Assembly: GCF_003286085.1 (NCBI RefSeq)
Contig: NW_020825379.1
Location: forward strand, 144,001-208,000
Length of the DNA stretch: 64,000 bases
Source of the DNA: Drosophila persimilis
Taxonomy: Eukaryota; Arthropoda; Insecta; Diptera; Drosophilidae
Direction: 5' to 3'
Shown: positions 19,017-31,732 of the stretch, in pieces
Position numbering within the stretch: the stretch's first letter is position 1
How the letters are laid out: each line of letters opens with the position of its first letter
Translations under genes and position numbers: made by a program
The notes under the pieces: model-generated
Told to the model about the DNA's origin: nothing
Seen by the model: the letters and a program-made list of their open reading frames with translations, nothing else
The model's database searches: none

Positions 19017-19779
19017 AGTAATTGACACGTTCTCGAAGTTTGCATATGCAGTTCCCGTTAAGTCTAAAACAGCTTTAGATGTTTTATCAGCATTGAAGAA
19101 AATATTAAAAATATCTAAACATAAACCTAAAAATATTCAATCTGATCAAGGAAAGGAGTTTTTTAATGTAGCCTTCGGAGAGTTAATGAAAAAGAATAAC
19201 ATTAACCATTACCATACATATACACACCTTAAAGCATCTATTTGTGAACGTTTTAATAGAACATTAAAAAATCGTATGTGGAAAATCTTTAGTATGCAGG
19301 GTAATCATACGTGGATTTATATCTTGCATGACTTACTAAAAGATTATAATAATTCATATCACCGTACTATAAAAATGAGGCCTATAGATGTAAACAAACA
19401 AAATGAAGAGTTTATTTTGAAAACAGCTTATAATATTTGTAAGGTATTTCCTAAACACAAGTTTTCCATTGGTGATCCTGTTAGAATAAGTAAATATAAA
19501 GGTATTTTTACAAAGGGCTATGATCCAAACTGGACAGCCGAAGTTTTTAAAATTTTAAAAGTAAAGTCTACTAATCCTGTAACATATGAGCTGGAGGACT
19601 ATAAGGGGGAAATGATCAAAGGCTCATTTTATGATCAAGAACTCCAAAAAGTTAAAGATGAAAATGCTTTCTTAGTGGAAAAAATACTTAGAAGGAAAAA
19701 AGAACAAGTTTTTGTTAAATGGTTAGGTTTCGATGAAACACACAATTCATGGATAGATAAAAAGAGTATATTAAAATAA
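19012..19779 (+). pseudogene. INT: Copy 2 integrase, N-terminally deleted
   Basis: The remainder of the duplicated integrase from 'TVIDTFSKFAY' to the chromodomain. The second Asp (SDQGKEF) and Glu (SICERFNR) are kept, but the first catalytic Asp and 53 residues are deleted, so it should be inactive. The frame is otherwise open and nearly identical to copy 1, indicating a recent deletion. Confidence 0.85.
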
Positions 19780-19919
19780 TTAAGCACGCAAAATATTTAA
19801 TTTTTTTTATTTAATTTAATTTTATTTATTTTTTTTTTGTGTATTTTTTACATTGAAATATAGTTTTAATTATACACAAATTAAAAATAATAATAATATA
19901 ATGTTAAATTTACTTATAC

Positions 19920-22900
19920 CATATTTTGTGTATTATTACTAGCACCTAAAATATTTTTAATTTCATAGTGATTATGAGCTAATGTTGAAATATTATCAGG
20001 TAATATAAATCTTTTGTCATCCTTATAATTTAGACTTATCTTATTTACAATTTCAGTATAAATTTTATGACCTCTACTTCTAATAACTCTCTGTTGTCCA
20101 TAATAAGTTTTTTTATGTTTAATGCATTCAATATAATGAGTATGAGTTAATCGTTTAACTACTGACTTTTTTACGCCTTTAACCTTTTTTACGTTATAGT
20201 CAGTGTTATCATCTTTAGCAATTAAATATGAGTATGCTCACGCTTTTAATCCTGCATACGACGTCATTATTTTTCCTGCATTTTCGTCTTTCATTAATCC
20301 AAGCTCTTTGTTATTAGCGAGATTGATACCGAATCTGTTTGAGGCTAGGTAATTGGATGTATCAAAGCGATTAGGATTGAATTTAATTAAATCATAAAAA
20401 TCTTCTTCTGATGATATAATAAATGAATCTGTATCCATATAGAGTATTTTTGATGATGGACATTTTACAGAATGAAAATTATAGAAATAGTCATACATTA
20501 ACCATTTTGAAAGTTCTAGTACACTAACTCCAATGTATATGGGCTTATCATAAAAAATTCGGGACTTAGTTGATTCAATGGCAGCCAAATTATCTCCAAA
20601 GATTTCAACACTGTGGAAATTATGTCTTGCTATGCGTTGTCTAAACCCTGCTGAGTTTTGTCTTGACTCATAATGCTTAACTAATGCAACCTCACGACGT
20701 TTTTCTACATTCTCCATTGTTTTACCGTAAACGGCATTAACCATTAATTTGTAAAAGTTTATCTCAAAGTCATTGCTAGCTAATTTTCTAAGAGATGTAT
20801 TGAGGTCAATATATGGTTTCAGCCAACAGGACTGATTAAATGATAAAACTTTAGATATTTTTTCTAAAATCATACCTTGCTCTATACATAACTGTAGCTG
20901 CTTCAAATTAATTATATAGTTCTTTTTATCACTTAAGTCAGCTTTTAGTTTTGTCTGCTTTCCTCCTGGTGGAATCTTATTTTCGGGGCAAAAAGGTAAA
21001 CTATTATGCTTATTATGAATATCATCAGGATATCGCAAATCTACTTCTAAAATATATCCAACATCACTGGATGCCGATATGCTAAGAACGTTGAAAGATG
21101 AAATTTCATCGTTACTTAGAAACTTAAAATTAGAAAATGGAAGGGGTTGACTCATAGCCCATCCATATAAGTTGTTGGCGTCAATATATGAAAGGAAATT
21201 TATGGGTTCGGTAGGCTTAAATTTATTATTTAAATATTTGTTATTTGCTGTTGCAATCCGTTGAGTGCATTGGGTAAATCCTCCACGAACAGCAGTTTTT
21301 AAAAAATTATAAATGTCAGGATCACTAACAAGTTCTAATTCTACTCTTGTGTATTTTAACATTGCATCCCATGAAACTGAAGGAGCAGTAACATAATTAA
21401 TGGGGTCTAACCTGTACACTCGGGAACAAAGACTCCTAAAATTCTCAAATACATCAGCAAGAATTAAAACATCGCTTTCCAAATATAATTTTAAATAATC
21501 TCTAATAGATTTGCAATTAAATGCGTTCCAAACCTTCTGAGCAAAGTTGTAGTCTTCAACACTACATTCCTCATCATTCAGTGAATTATAAAAATTATCT
21601 CGCGAAGGAAGCAGGGATTCATCAAATTTTTCAAAACTATCCAAATAATCATAGGGAAATACTCCCTTTCGTCGTAGCATATCAAATTTTTCACCTTGAT
21701 ATTTACTTCTCAAAATTTTAAAATTCGCCATGTTCATATAACTAGCGAGTTTTTCTACGCTTGAATTTAAAAATCTATTTGAATCTATATATCTAATTTT
21801 ATATTGATGAAGATAAGATTCATCGAGCTTACAAATTTGAGTTAACGCAATATATAACTCTTTATTGCAAGGAATGGGTCTTAGTTGATCTTTTATTGAC
21901 GTAACAAATAAATGTATATCATAACGAGATAAGTTATGAAAAACTACCGGGAAAAAGGGATCGCTTAATCTAAATGTCTGTTTACACAGCTTATGAATAG
22001 GACCTACATATTGTCCTGTAAACTGATCAAAGAATTTTTCTCGATCATCATCAGAAATTTGTTTCTCGCAGGCATAGCATTCACCGTGTTCCTGGTAATC
22101 CTCATCCCAAATGTTAAACTGATAGATTGGTTTTTTATAGGACTTCCAGTACTTCTCATAAAGTCCATCGGTTTTCATCCTAAGTGCTTGACAAAATTTT
22201 TGGATACAATCCGGTCCTGAAATAACGAAATCATAATGTTTATGAGTTTATTGCCTTTGCTGGAATGTTAAAATATTTACCTTCGTATGTCCACATCTCA
22301 TTTAGATGTTCATTGTATTTATGTACAATATAAAATGATGCTGCACATGCTGTATGCCTCTGTGCCATAGTAGTTGATGATTTTGATGGATCATTAAGAT
22401 TTATATCGTAATTTTCCAAAACTGCTTCGATGTCAGCATAAATTACTACTGGTGGAGAAAGTTTTTGAGAAAAACTTTTGAATACAGTTTTGGTATTAGG
22501 TTCAGGATACAAAGCAGCAACTTTTCCACACTCTTTAGTGGCATGTATAGTATTTGTTGTACTATAAAATTGCAAGCAGTTCTCGCAAAAATATGCCGTA
22601 TTATGGGATTTACTATGTTGTGAATAACATAATTTTCTCATGCACGTTATATATGCATAATGCATCATTTGCATATTATCACTATTAATTCCAAGCAAGT
22701 TTATGTGGTGAGTCCGAATTTTCTTAGTCCTCACTGTGGGTCCCACAACGTTTTTTCCATTCTCATCGACTTCATAAACATTGATGCTAAAATCCTCATT
22801 TGCTGATTCGAATCGCTTGATTCCTTTGCTTGTTATTGGAAACTCAATTACGGAAAAATTTAATCTTACTCCTTCATAATAAATGATGTCTTGCCGTATG

Positions 22901-23803
22901 TTTCCGCATCGATAGGATGATGGTATTGTTAACTTATCTCGGGAAATTTTTTTTAATGCTGCTGTTTGATATATAGTTTTAAGGTGTGTTCCATAGGCTA
23001 ATGATGCTAAAACACACCACTTGAAACAAAAATCATCGTCATTTTTAACATTTATGAGTGCATTTCGTGACTTAATTTTTTTGGGAGCTTGGATAAACCT
23101 GTTTGCAGCGATATGCTCTAGTTTTATCATGGTAAGTTCAAAATATTTAAAACACTTTATTGCCCAACCTGAATCCTTCTCCTGGAATTCACTGCTGAGA
23201 GTTATCAAATTTTCTATTGTATCATTTAGATGATCATCAATCAGCTCGTTTTCATATATTGGTTTGTATGGAGTAATGAAATGCTTCATTGTTTCTGTTA
23301 AGCTTTCATCATCAGTGTTTTTAACGTATAATCCATATACCTTTAAATTGTATTTTATGGATCTGTACTCACTCATGCAGTGACGCAATAAATTGATAAT
23401 ATCATTTTTGCAATCATAAAAAAACTCTTTTAAATCAATCTGTTCACTTTTATTTGAGTGAACACGATATGATTTTAAAGGAAATCGCGACTCCGTTGAA
23501 ATTAAAATAACGTTTTCATTTTCCTCCAGTTGAGCTGCTCTTGCATTCTTATGTTTGTCCGACATCATATGGCGTCTTTCCCTAGACGAAGGGTAACTTT
23601 CACCGCAAATTGAACAGTCAATAATCCTTAGGTCCATCGGAGTATCCAATCGAGGCCGTTTTGAAGCTCCTGACGTTGAAGGACCTTGAAGATCACTTGA
23701 ATTAGATCCTTTGCTCATAAGAATCTCAAAAGCATTCCTAGGTCCCAAGCATGCTTCATAATGACTATCAAACTCTATTAAGTCGATGGACTTAGAGCAA
23801 AGG
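19920..23803 (-). pseudogene. POLB: Polymerase B, copy 2 (frameshift, stop, truncated N-terminus)
   Basis: This copy has the polymerase core that copy 1 lost. In the frame 20238-22178 I see ExoII FHNLSRYDIHLF (residues 80-91), ExoIII around YLESDVLIL (~232-240), motif A YIDANNLYGW (331-340), motif B KLMVNAVYGKTMEN and motif C YMDTDS. It is broken three ways: the same frameshift as copy 1 near 22,242; a premature stop at 20,238-20,240 that removes the C-terminal ~80 residues; and loss of the first ~55 residues, including the tandem N-terminal fingers, at 23,803. Confidence 0.88.
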
Positions 23804-24261
23804 ATTTTACATGGTTGAGAAACAGGATTAAGATCGAAGTTAGTTCACATTATCGCCGATAGGTGGCGCCACCAAGTAGTAAGGATACGGGACAGACGTA
23901 TATTTACTCTAAGTAGCATTAATTAATTTTGATGTCTTCCTATTATAATTTTATTCTTTGTGTGCTCCTATATATATCTCCATTAATTTGTGTTCTCTTA
24001 CCATTCAACCCTCTATACGGACATCTAGATACCCAGGTTTCCAACCTATGTTTTCTATAGGATGTAAATTTCAGAAACTTCACACATTTGTTTTCCCAAT
24101 TCAATGTTTATAAAATATCCTATAAGTATTTATTTAACATGATCACGTAATAACATAGCAATATGATGCACACTTACATTCAACATGTTGCCAAGCTGCA
24201 CATGCTTAAGCAAATGTTGCTGCAACATGTTGCGAATTTGGTAATTCAGTGTAAAAAGCGA
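23801..24261 (+). repeat. Second copy of terminal-repeat end plus intervening segment
   Basis: Direct copy of 17,791-18,348 less one ~75-bp tandem unit. It contains the palindrome GGTGGCGCCACC at 23,862-23,873. It marks the right edge of the tandem duplication. Confidence 0.8.
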
Positions 24262-24630
24262 CCGTCCCTTATCCTTACTACTTGGTGGCGCCACCTATCG
24301 GCGATAATGTGAACTAACTTCGATCTTAATCCTGTTTCTCAACCATGTAAAATCCTCTCAAATCGATCCTTCGCTCATTTATATTCTCTCTCCTCCCACT
24401 TACTGTCAATGAACCTGTTTTTACGATTGGTCCCGTGTTGCGATTCAAACAACCCTCAAACAGGTAGGTCATCCCTTTGCAATGAATCTAATGTGATAGT
24501 TTAGAGGTATTTTTTAAGTGTTTCCTGAAAAACGGTTTCGATGCCCTTGAACCTTTCTACTTTCTCTATAATTTATATTCCTCCTTTGTGTACCTAACAC
24601 TGTCCCATAGCAAAGTGCCTATATAATAAC
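24262..24630 (-). repeat. Facing terminal inverted repeat (left end of another Polinton, proposed)
   Basis: Inverted copy of 17,517-17,887, with palindrome GGTGGCGCCACC at 24,284-24,295 and a rightward TATATAA at 24,620-24,626. After 24,630 similarity stops abruptly and gypsy sequence begins, so whatever gene this promoter served is lost. Confidence 0.6.
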
Positions 24631-24759
24631 TACTTTTATGTATGGCCATATTAAAATGATTAATAATTGCAAATCTTTAACCTATCCTTATGGACTTTCT
24701 GAGTTTTGTTTTTATTATCGGAGATTATGACGTTATCTCTTTCTCCGATACTTTCTACT
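24631..24759 (-). pseudogene. Gypsy pol 3' end, left of copia 2
   Basis: The last part of the gypsy integrase C-terminus and its stop codon (24,660-24,662), left behind when copia 2 inserted. It is in frame with 36,258 across the CTACT target site. The gypsy element is cut off at 24,630, so its env (if any) and 3' LTR are gone. Confidence 0.75.
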
Positions 24760-24965
24760 TGTTAAAGTTATTTTATTTGTAAGACAGCAGAATATCAGTA
24801 TACAGAATTATATGTGCTTCCGAGTAACATACGCAAGAGACTGACGCCGACAAAAAGGAACATCGATATGCAGAACATCGATATGAGAACATCGATATGC
24901 AGCAGGGCACATGCGCAGTGTTGCTACAGATCAATATCTAATTATCGTGGCGGTCACTTTGAACA
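24760..24965 (-). repeat. Copia 2 3' LTR
   Basis: 206 bp, variant B, followed by the purine tract at 24,966-24,974. Confidence 0.92.
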
Positions 24966-25037
24966 CTCCTCCTCAACACAACGCATGTTTACAAACTTTA
25001 AATATACTTAACTAATATTCAATAACATGTCAAGCAC

Positions 25038-27840
25038 TTATAAACGATCTTTTAAACCAAATGCGAATACAAATTTATGGTGCTTAACCTTGGCTAAGTT
25101 CTTTGTGAGGACATCTGCTATCATCTCATCGGTTGGCAGATACGCAATGTTGACTTCACCTCTCTTGAGAACCTCTCGAATATGATGTATCTTGACGTCG
25201 ATGTGCTTTGTACGTGCATGAAACATGGGGTTTCTAGCAAGCTTCTGTGCTCCAATGTTGTCGCCGTACATCTGAATAGCTGACTCCTTGGACATCAGCT
25301 TCAAGTCAATCAGTAGGCTGCGAAAGTATATCGCCTCTTTTGCTGCAGATGATAAGGCTATGTACTCTGCCTCCGTGGAACTGAGGGCAACCGTCGATTG
25401 CTTTCTTGACTCCCAAGAAACCGCTCCTCCTGCCAACATGCATACATAGCCAGTGAATGACTTTCGGTTCGTCATATCACTTGCCCAATCTGCATCAACA
25501 AAACACTCAATTGCCTTTCCTTGCTTTGTGTAGCATATCTCCCAGTCGATAGTTTTTGCCAAATATCGAAGGATGTGCTTGGCTGCCGCTTCATGCTCGG
25601 AATGAGGATCCTTGTTACGTTGTGCTAATTTGTTCACCGAATGCGCAATGTCTGGACGAGTCATAACAGCAAGATAAGATAACTCTCCAATTAGCTTTTG
25701 GAACGATGTGATGACGACCCTGCGGCAGTCCGCTTTGTTGCATGCCACCTGGTAACCAGCTTCAAGAGGCGTGGACGTCTGTCGACAATCTTTCAAATTG
25801 TACTGTTCGAGCAACTCTCTAATATACTTCCGTTGGCTGATTGAAATCGCACCCGTACTGCCTTCACGTTTCACCTCAATACCTAAAAAGTATTGCATAG
25901 GCCCGATGTCAACCACATCAAATTCTGCTGCGATCTTTATCTTGATATCAGATATATCATCTAGGTCCTTACACGCCAAAATAATGTCATCTACGTAGAC
26001 AGCTATTAGACACATATTTTTACCTGGCTTACAATACAGACAGTGTTCGTTGACAGTCGGTATAAAACCAATGCGTCTCAGCGTTGCATCCAACGTAGAG
26101 TTCCACACTCTTCCTGATTGTTTTAGGCCATATATACTTTTGTGAAGCCTCAAAACGTGATTTGTGTGAACTTCGCTGACGAAGCCCAAAGGTTGTCTCA
26201 TAAAAACCTCATCTTCCAATTCGCCGTTGAGATACGCCGTGACAACATCCATTTGATGTAGGTGGAGACCATGTTCGACTGCAAGTGCAATTATCAACCT
26301 GATAGTTGCGTGGCGTACAACTGGTGTAAATGTTTCCTTGTAGTCGATCCCGTAGCGTTGGCTACAACCTTTCGCCACCAGACGTGATTTGAGCCTGTTC
26401 ACGCTTCCATCCGGATTGGACTTAACTGCGTAAACCCATCTGCATCCAATGGACTTTTTCCCGCTAGGCAATTTAGTAAGCGACCACGTGCCGTTCTTCA
26501 CGAGAGATTCGTACTCGTCCTTCATTGATGCTTTCCATATCTCGCCTTCAGTAGACCGTTCAGCTTGTGCGTAGTTTTGTGGAACTTGTACGTCTGCTGC
26601 CAGTATCGCATTGAGCATATGATACTGCTTCCTTGGTCGTCCTGGTTTGCCCGTCCGTACTATGGTTGGGCGTCCTGGTCATCTTATTGGTTCTGGAATT
26701 ACAAGAATGTCATTACTAGACCTAATCTCCTCCTGATTTTCTGGCTCATTTTCTGGATCTTTAAATTGCTCGCTATCCATTTCGGGTTCAGCGTCCTGGT
26801 TTTGTTGAACCTCAATTGATGCTATGTCATTGGAACATGATGCATCTAGTTTGCCCCCTTCAGGTTCTAAAAAAATGACATCCCTACTCTCTACGAGTTT
26901 CCTGGTTTCTTTACTGACCAAACGGTATGCTTTGGCCGTATCCGAGTAGCCCACCATTATATACTCTAAGCCTTTCTGTGCGAACTTTGATTTCTTTGTT
27001 TTATCTAGAGCTATCGCTACTGAGCCAAAAACTCTTAAATGCGATACCACTGGCTTTCGACCTGTCCATATTTCAAAAGGTGTCACCCCGCTCAAGCAGC
27101 TGCTTGCCACTCTATTTCGCAAATACGTGGCAGTTCGAATCGCTTCTGCCCAATAGCATTCACTCAACCCAGCATGCAGCAGCATACTTCTTGCCATTTC
27201 TACCAATGTTCTGTTGTCCCTTTCTGCAACTCCGTTTTGTTGAGGTGTATATGGCACTGTTAAGTTTCGCTTTATTCCATTTTGGTTTAGGTAATTGTCA
27301 AAAACGCTTGATATGTATTCTCGGCCATTGTCGCTTCGTAAAACCTTGACTTTTCTCCCAGATTGGCACTCAACTTGACTTTTAAATTCTTTAAAAGCCT
27401 CGAAAACCTGATCTTTGGTTTTTAGATCATGAACAATCATCAATAAATGTGGCGAAATATCGATTGCCTCCCATTGACTGCTTTTGCATTGGACCGCATA
27501 CATCAGTATGTATTAAGTCTAGAACGCCCTTTGACCTGTTTGTGCTCGATTGAAATGGTTGCACGCAAATTTTACTTTTTGCGCATGTTGCACACACTTG
27601 TTTTGGCTTGTATATGCCCTTGAGACCTATTACCATCTCCTTGTTAACCATTTCCTTTAATGCGTCAAAATGTACATGTCCGAACCTATTGTGCCATTTG
27701 AATGCATCTGCCTCAACATTTACAATGTTCATACACTTTTCCTGATTGTCCTGAACCATAAACAATCCATTTTCCAGATGTGCCTTTATAACTATTTTTC
27801 TGTTTTCAAAAATCATTGCTTGATTTTTCTCAAACACAAC
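25038..27840 (-). pseudogene. Copia 2 pol, 3' portion
   Basis: Reverse transcriptase, RNase H and most of integrase. The frame 25038-26618 is open through YVDDIILA and 'ALSSTEAEYIAL' and retains the 34 bp missing from copia 1. Breaks: a Gly codon turned into TGA near 26,680, and a 17-bp net deletion near 27,427 that shifts frame inside the integrase core between 'FIDDCS' and 'LKTKDQVFEAF'. Copia 3 carries the same integrase deletion. The rest of gag-pol lies at 34,468-35,579. Confidence 0.88.
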
Positions 27841-28233
27841 TGTTACGGCAGAAACCGCAGCGGCAGCTCTAAATATCACTGCGCCTAACAGTCCTGAATA
27901 TCACTGCGCCTAACAGCCCTGAATATCACTGCGTTAACAGCACAAACATTAACAGCGCTGAGCAAAGGGTTAATTAGGGCGAAGGGCAGACAAAGGCAGG
28001 AAGAAGGAAGAACGAAAACAAAAGGCAGCAGAAAAAGCACTGAAGCGGTACAAGTTTTTTAGCGCTAGCTCTCGTAGTTTAACACCCGCCCGACATTGTA
28101 AATGAATAAATAAGTGAAACAAACAAATGAATAAAACCGATTTAAAGAACAAAACCACGGGAGGCGTATTGAACACGGGAGGCTTATCAAACGTACGGCC
28201 CCAGATTTGGAGGCGTTGCCCGGCGCGGCAATA
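27841..28233 (+). repeat. BEL/Pao 1 5' LTR
   Basis: 393 bp, TGTTACGG...GGCAATA. It contains about three short direct repeats of the type 'GAATATCACTGCG' in its first 100 bp. Confidence 0.9.
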
Positions 28234-28456
28234 TTCTAAAAAACTTTTCCTGCGCAACAGAGAGCAAATCGAATAATTACGACCGACAGAAAGAAGATCG
28301 GCGTGCGACGCAGTCAGCTGCGTCACGAGGGATTCGACTTTGCAGGTGAGATATCCTCATACAGTTGGACAGAAAGGCTAATCTCTTACATTCGAGCGAC
28401 ACGTGGTTCGTGTATAACCTCAAACCAGGACTGTACAAAAAAGACACCGGAGTACA

Positions 28457-31400
28457 ATGGACGGCGTCAAAGGTCAGCAGTCGGAATCTGGCGGTGAGAC
28501 CCCGTGTGGATTAGGAGAAATAAATGTGCCAGAAAAGATGCTTGGTGCGTGTTCTGAGACTGAGGGAGGTGCAAGGGAAACTCATCGCGTTAGGGATACA
28601 TATATAGATGTGATCTCGGCGGCAACAACGGCCACACCTAACGTGTCCACCACAGCCCCAACGAGCCATCAAGCACCAGAGCATACCAACCAAGGAGGAG
28701 GTGTGGATCAAGCCTTCTCACCAAGAACGAGCCTTTTAGATAGCTGGGAAACGTTCGCTCAGCAGAGAGCGGATGCATTAGGAAGGCCGACGTACGCCAC
28801 GGCCTTCGAGGGAATGCGCTCCATCCCGACGCATTCCAGACTGCCTCAAGCAGGAGGCCTCATGAGCTCCACGGTAATCAACGGAGGCTGGGACAGAGCA
28901 GTTCCCAACTGGACCGGAGTCCACATGTCAGGACCCACGGAAGCAACGCGGGCCGGAATGCCTACTGGGCTGAATCCGAACGAGACAATGCCAGTCGGCG
29001 CTATGTGGCATCCAATGGCCGCACCGGCGCTGGGTACCAACCTGCATGGGCAAAACCCCTTCATTCGCGCCCCGACTGCACAGTATTACCCAAGTACGAG
29101 TCGAAATATTTCGGACCCGTACGCGTACGGGAGTAATCAAGCGGTCGCGCCAGCGGGGGCGGAGAGATGCTTGACAGCATCCCAGATAGCCGCAAGACAA
29201 GTCATCAACAAGGATCTACCATGCTTTTCTGGAAACCCCGAGGAATGGCCCATGTTCATAGTAAACTTCGAGCAATCCACAGAACGCTGCGGACTCAGCG
29301 ATCAAGAGAATCTCATGAGGCTGCAAAGGTGCCTGAAAGGTGCTGCTTTGGAAGCAGTACGAGGAAAATTAATGATGCCCGCAACAGTTCGACTAGCCAT
29401 CGAGACTCTTCGAATGCTATACGGCCGACCAGAGGCCATATATCACACCCTGCAGACGAAGCTAAGAATGGAGCCGTCCGTGAAATCGAGCAGCATCGAA
29501 AGCTTAGTGCGCCTGGCGCTGTCGGTGCAAAATTATCGCGCTACTGTTGACGCGATAGGACTGTCCGCCTATCTGAACGACCCAATGTTACTTCGCGACC
29601 TTGTGGAGAAACTCCCATTCGACTTGAAACTGGATTGGGCCAGACAAAGCGCTGGACTTCCGAGGGTAAATATCGCTGTTTTCGACGATTGGCTATTCCG
29701 AGTCGCATCGTGCGCAAGCACCGTGATGCCAGTAGCACCCGAGAAAGAAGTCTGCACGAAGGAGAAGAACCCAAGAATCCGGCTTATGGTGCACAATGAT
29801 AGCAGCGCACAACCGCCCTGCCGTAGGTGCAATGGGGCCCACAAATTGGAGGACTGTAAGCAGTTCCTGGAGCTAGAAGGGCCAGGTAGATGGAACTTCG
29901 TCAGAGAAAATAAGCTATGCTGGAGGTGCCTTGGCAAACACTTTATAAGGCACTGTAAGTCAACAAGAGTATGTTCCGTCGACGGCTGCTCGAGAAAGCA
30001 CCATTTTCTCCTCCTCAACAGTAACCAGCAAAGCTCTAGGGTAGAGAATAGACCGAAGGAAAGCACTACGGTACTGCACACGATGCAGAACGAAGCTGCG
30101 TTGTTTAGATACGTCCCCTTAACATTGTATGGACCGAACGGCCAAATGCAAGTGTTCGCACTGATAGACGAAGGATCCGCCTGTACCCTAATCGAGACGG
30201 AGATAACGGAAAAACTAGGTATCGACGGCCCCTCGGACGAGCTATGCCTACGCTGGACTGGAGACATCACGCAGAGAGAATCTCAATCCAAATGGATAAG
30301 CCTAGCGATCTCTCCAAGGGACAATGTGGCTCGCAGATTCACGCTTCAAAACGTGAGAACAGTAAAAAACCTGGATCTGCCGAAGCAGACGCTGGACGAC
30401 TCAATCCTAAAATCCCATTCGCACCTGGCAAAGCTACCGATACTCAGCTACAAGGACGTGAGAGCGTCATTGATCATCGGATTGGACAACGTGAAACTTG
30501 GAGTGCCACTGACCGTCAAAGAACGCGAGAATTCCGAATTTATCGCCGCCAAGTCCAGGTTGGGGTGGTCTGTTTATGGCCGCAGAAAGGGCGACGGGCC
30601 AGCGAGTCCGCGGGTAATGCACGTATGCGAATGTAATAAACACCCACAGCTGGACACTCTTGTAAAAGAGAGTTTCTCATTAGACGCGGTTGGCATAAAC
30701 ATGGCGAAGAGCACACTCAGGTCCAAAGAGGACGAAAGAGCAAAAACAATACTGGGAAATTGCACGAGGTTTAGCAGCGAAATGAAGAGATGGGAGACAG
30801 GACTCCTCTGGCGGTACGACAACGTGGAACTTCCTTCCTCCAGAGAGATGGCAATGCGACGACTTCGGTGCCTAGAATCTCGTATGACACGCGATAAGGT
30901 GCTACGAGAGTTCGTAAACGAACAGATTAAGAGGTACGAAGACATCGGCTACGTCCGAAAACTGGAAAAAGATGAAATGGTCGAAGGCAAACGCTCCTGG
31001 TATCTGCCCGTATTCGTGACTAAGAACCCGAACAAAGGCAAATTAAGACTCGTATGGGATGCAGCAGCCAAAGTGGAAGGCATCGCTCTTAATTCAATGC
31101 TACTAAAGGGCCCCGACCATTTGCCATCGCTGGTAGGAGTAATATCGCGCTTTCGAGAGAAGTCTATTGGCATATGCGGAGATATTAGAGAAATGTTTCA
31201 CCAGGTTAGGATACGTTCGGAGGATCAAAGCTCACAGCAATTTCTCTGGAGATATGGTGACACCAGTCGAGAACCGGATAGGTACGTAATGAGCGTAATG
31301 ACCTTTGGTGCTTCTTGTTCCCCAGCAGCAGCGACCTACGTGAGAGATAGGAACGCTGAAAGGTTCATCGAGGAACAAAGAGAGGAAGTAGAGGCCATAC

Positions 31401-31717
31401 TTCGCAACACCTTTGTAGATGACTGGCTCCAAAGCTGTGACTCAGAAGACGAAATGGTCCGTCTAGCGCTGGCAGTGAGGAACATACACAAAGAAGGAGG
31501 CTTTGAGATGAGAGGATGGATATCTAACTCGAGCACTGTGATGAGAGCGCTCTCAGGAGACGGAGATCATCAAGAACGACCCATTGAGATGATGGACTCA
31601 ACAAGACGAGAACGAGTGCTTGGCATGTGGTGGCATCCAAGGAATGATTACTTCACCTTCGTCAATAAGTTTCCGAATGACATATACGACGAAGCGAAAA
31701 CTGTGACGAAGCGGTAA
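28457..31717 (+). pseudogene. BEL/Pao 1 Gag, protease and reverse transcriptase (premature stop)
   Basis: A 1,086-residue frame. The first ~250 residues are low-complexity Gag. Cys/His knuckles typical of BEL Gag start near residue 454 (CRRCNGAHKLEDC) and near 495 (CWRCLGKHFIRHC). The aspartic protease has ALIDEGSACTLIE near residue 570, the DEGS form usual in BEL/Pao. Reverse transcriptase shows GDIREMFHQV near 908 and FVDDW near 985. The frame ends at an in-frame TAA (31,715-31,717). The pol reading resumes immediately in the same frame, so one nonsense change separates this from the downstream part. Confidence 0.88.
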
Positions 31718-31732
31718 ATTCTACGTACAGTC

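Larger units (their letters stand above)
18352..23803. mobile_element. Tandemly duplicated Polinton segment (copy 2)
   Basis: This segment repeats 11,883-16,529 at very high identity, in the same orientation. It carries the gene upstream of integrase, integrase and polymerase B. Its right junction at 23,801-23,803 shares 3 bp (AGG) with the terminal-repeat sequence it joins, which suggests end joining. Relative to copy 1 it lacks 275 bp (12,546-12,820) but retains ~1.06 kb of polymerase that copy 1 has lost, so both deletions followed the duplication. Confidence 0.85.

Noticed and set aside
17517-24630. A single foldback (Galileo-like) element spanning both inverted arms
   Set aside because: The flanks beyond the arms do not match as a target duplication, the left arm holds a promoter for a Polinton gene, and the interior is a Polinton duplication. 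Polinton termini fit better.
28511-30945. Several long minus-strand and alternate-frame readings inside BEL/Pao 1
   Set aside because: They are shadows of the long gag-pol frame in GC-richer sequence; none has motifs.
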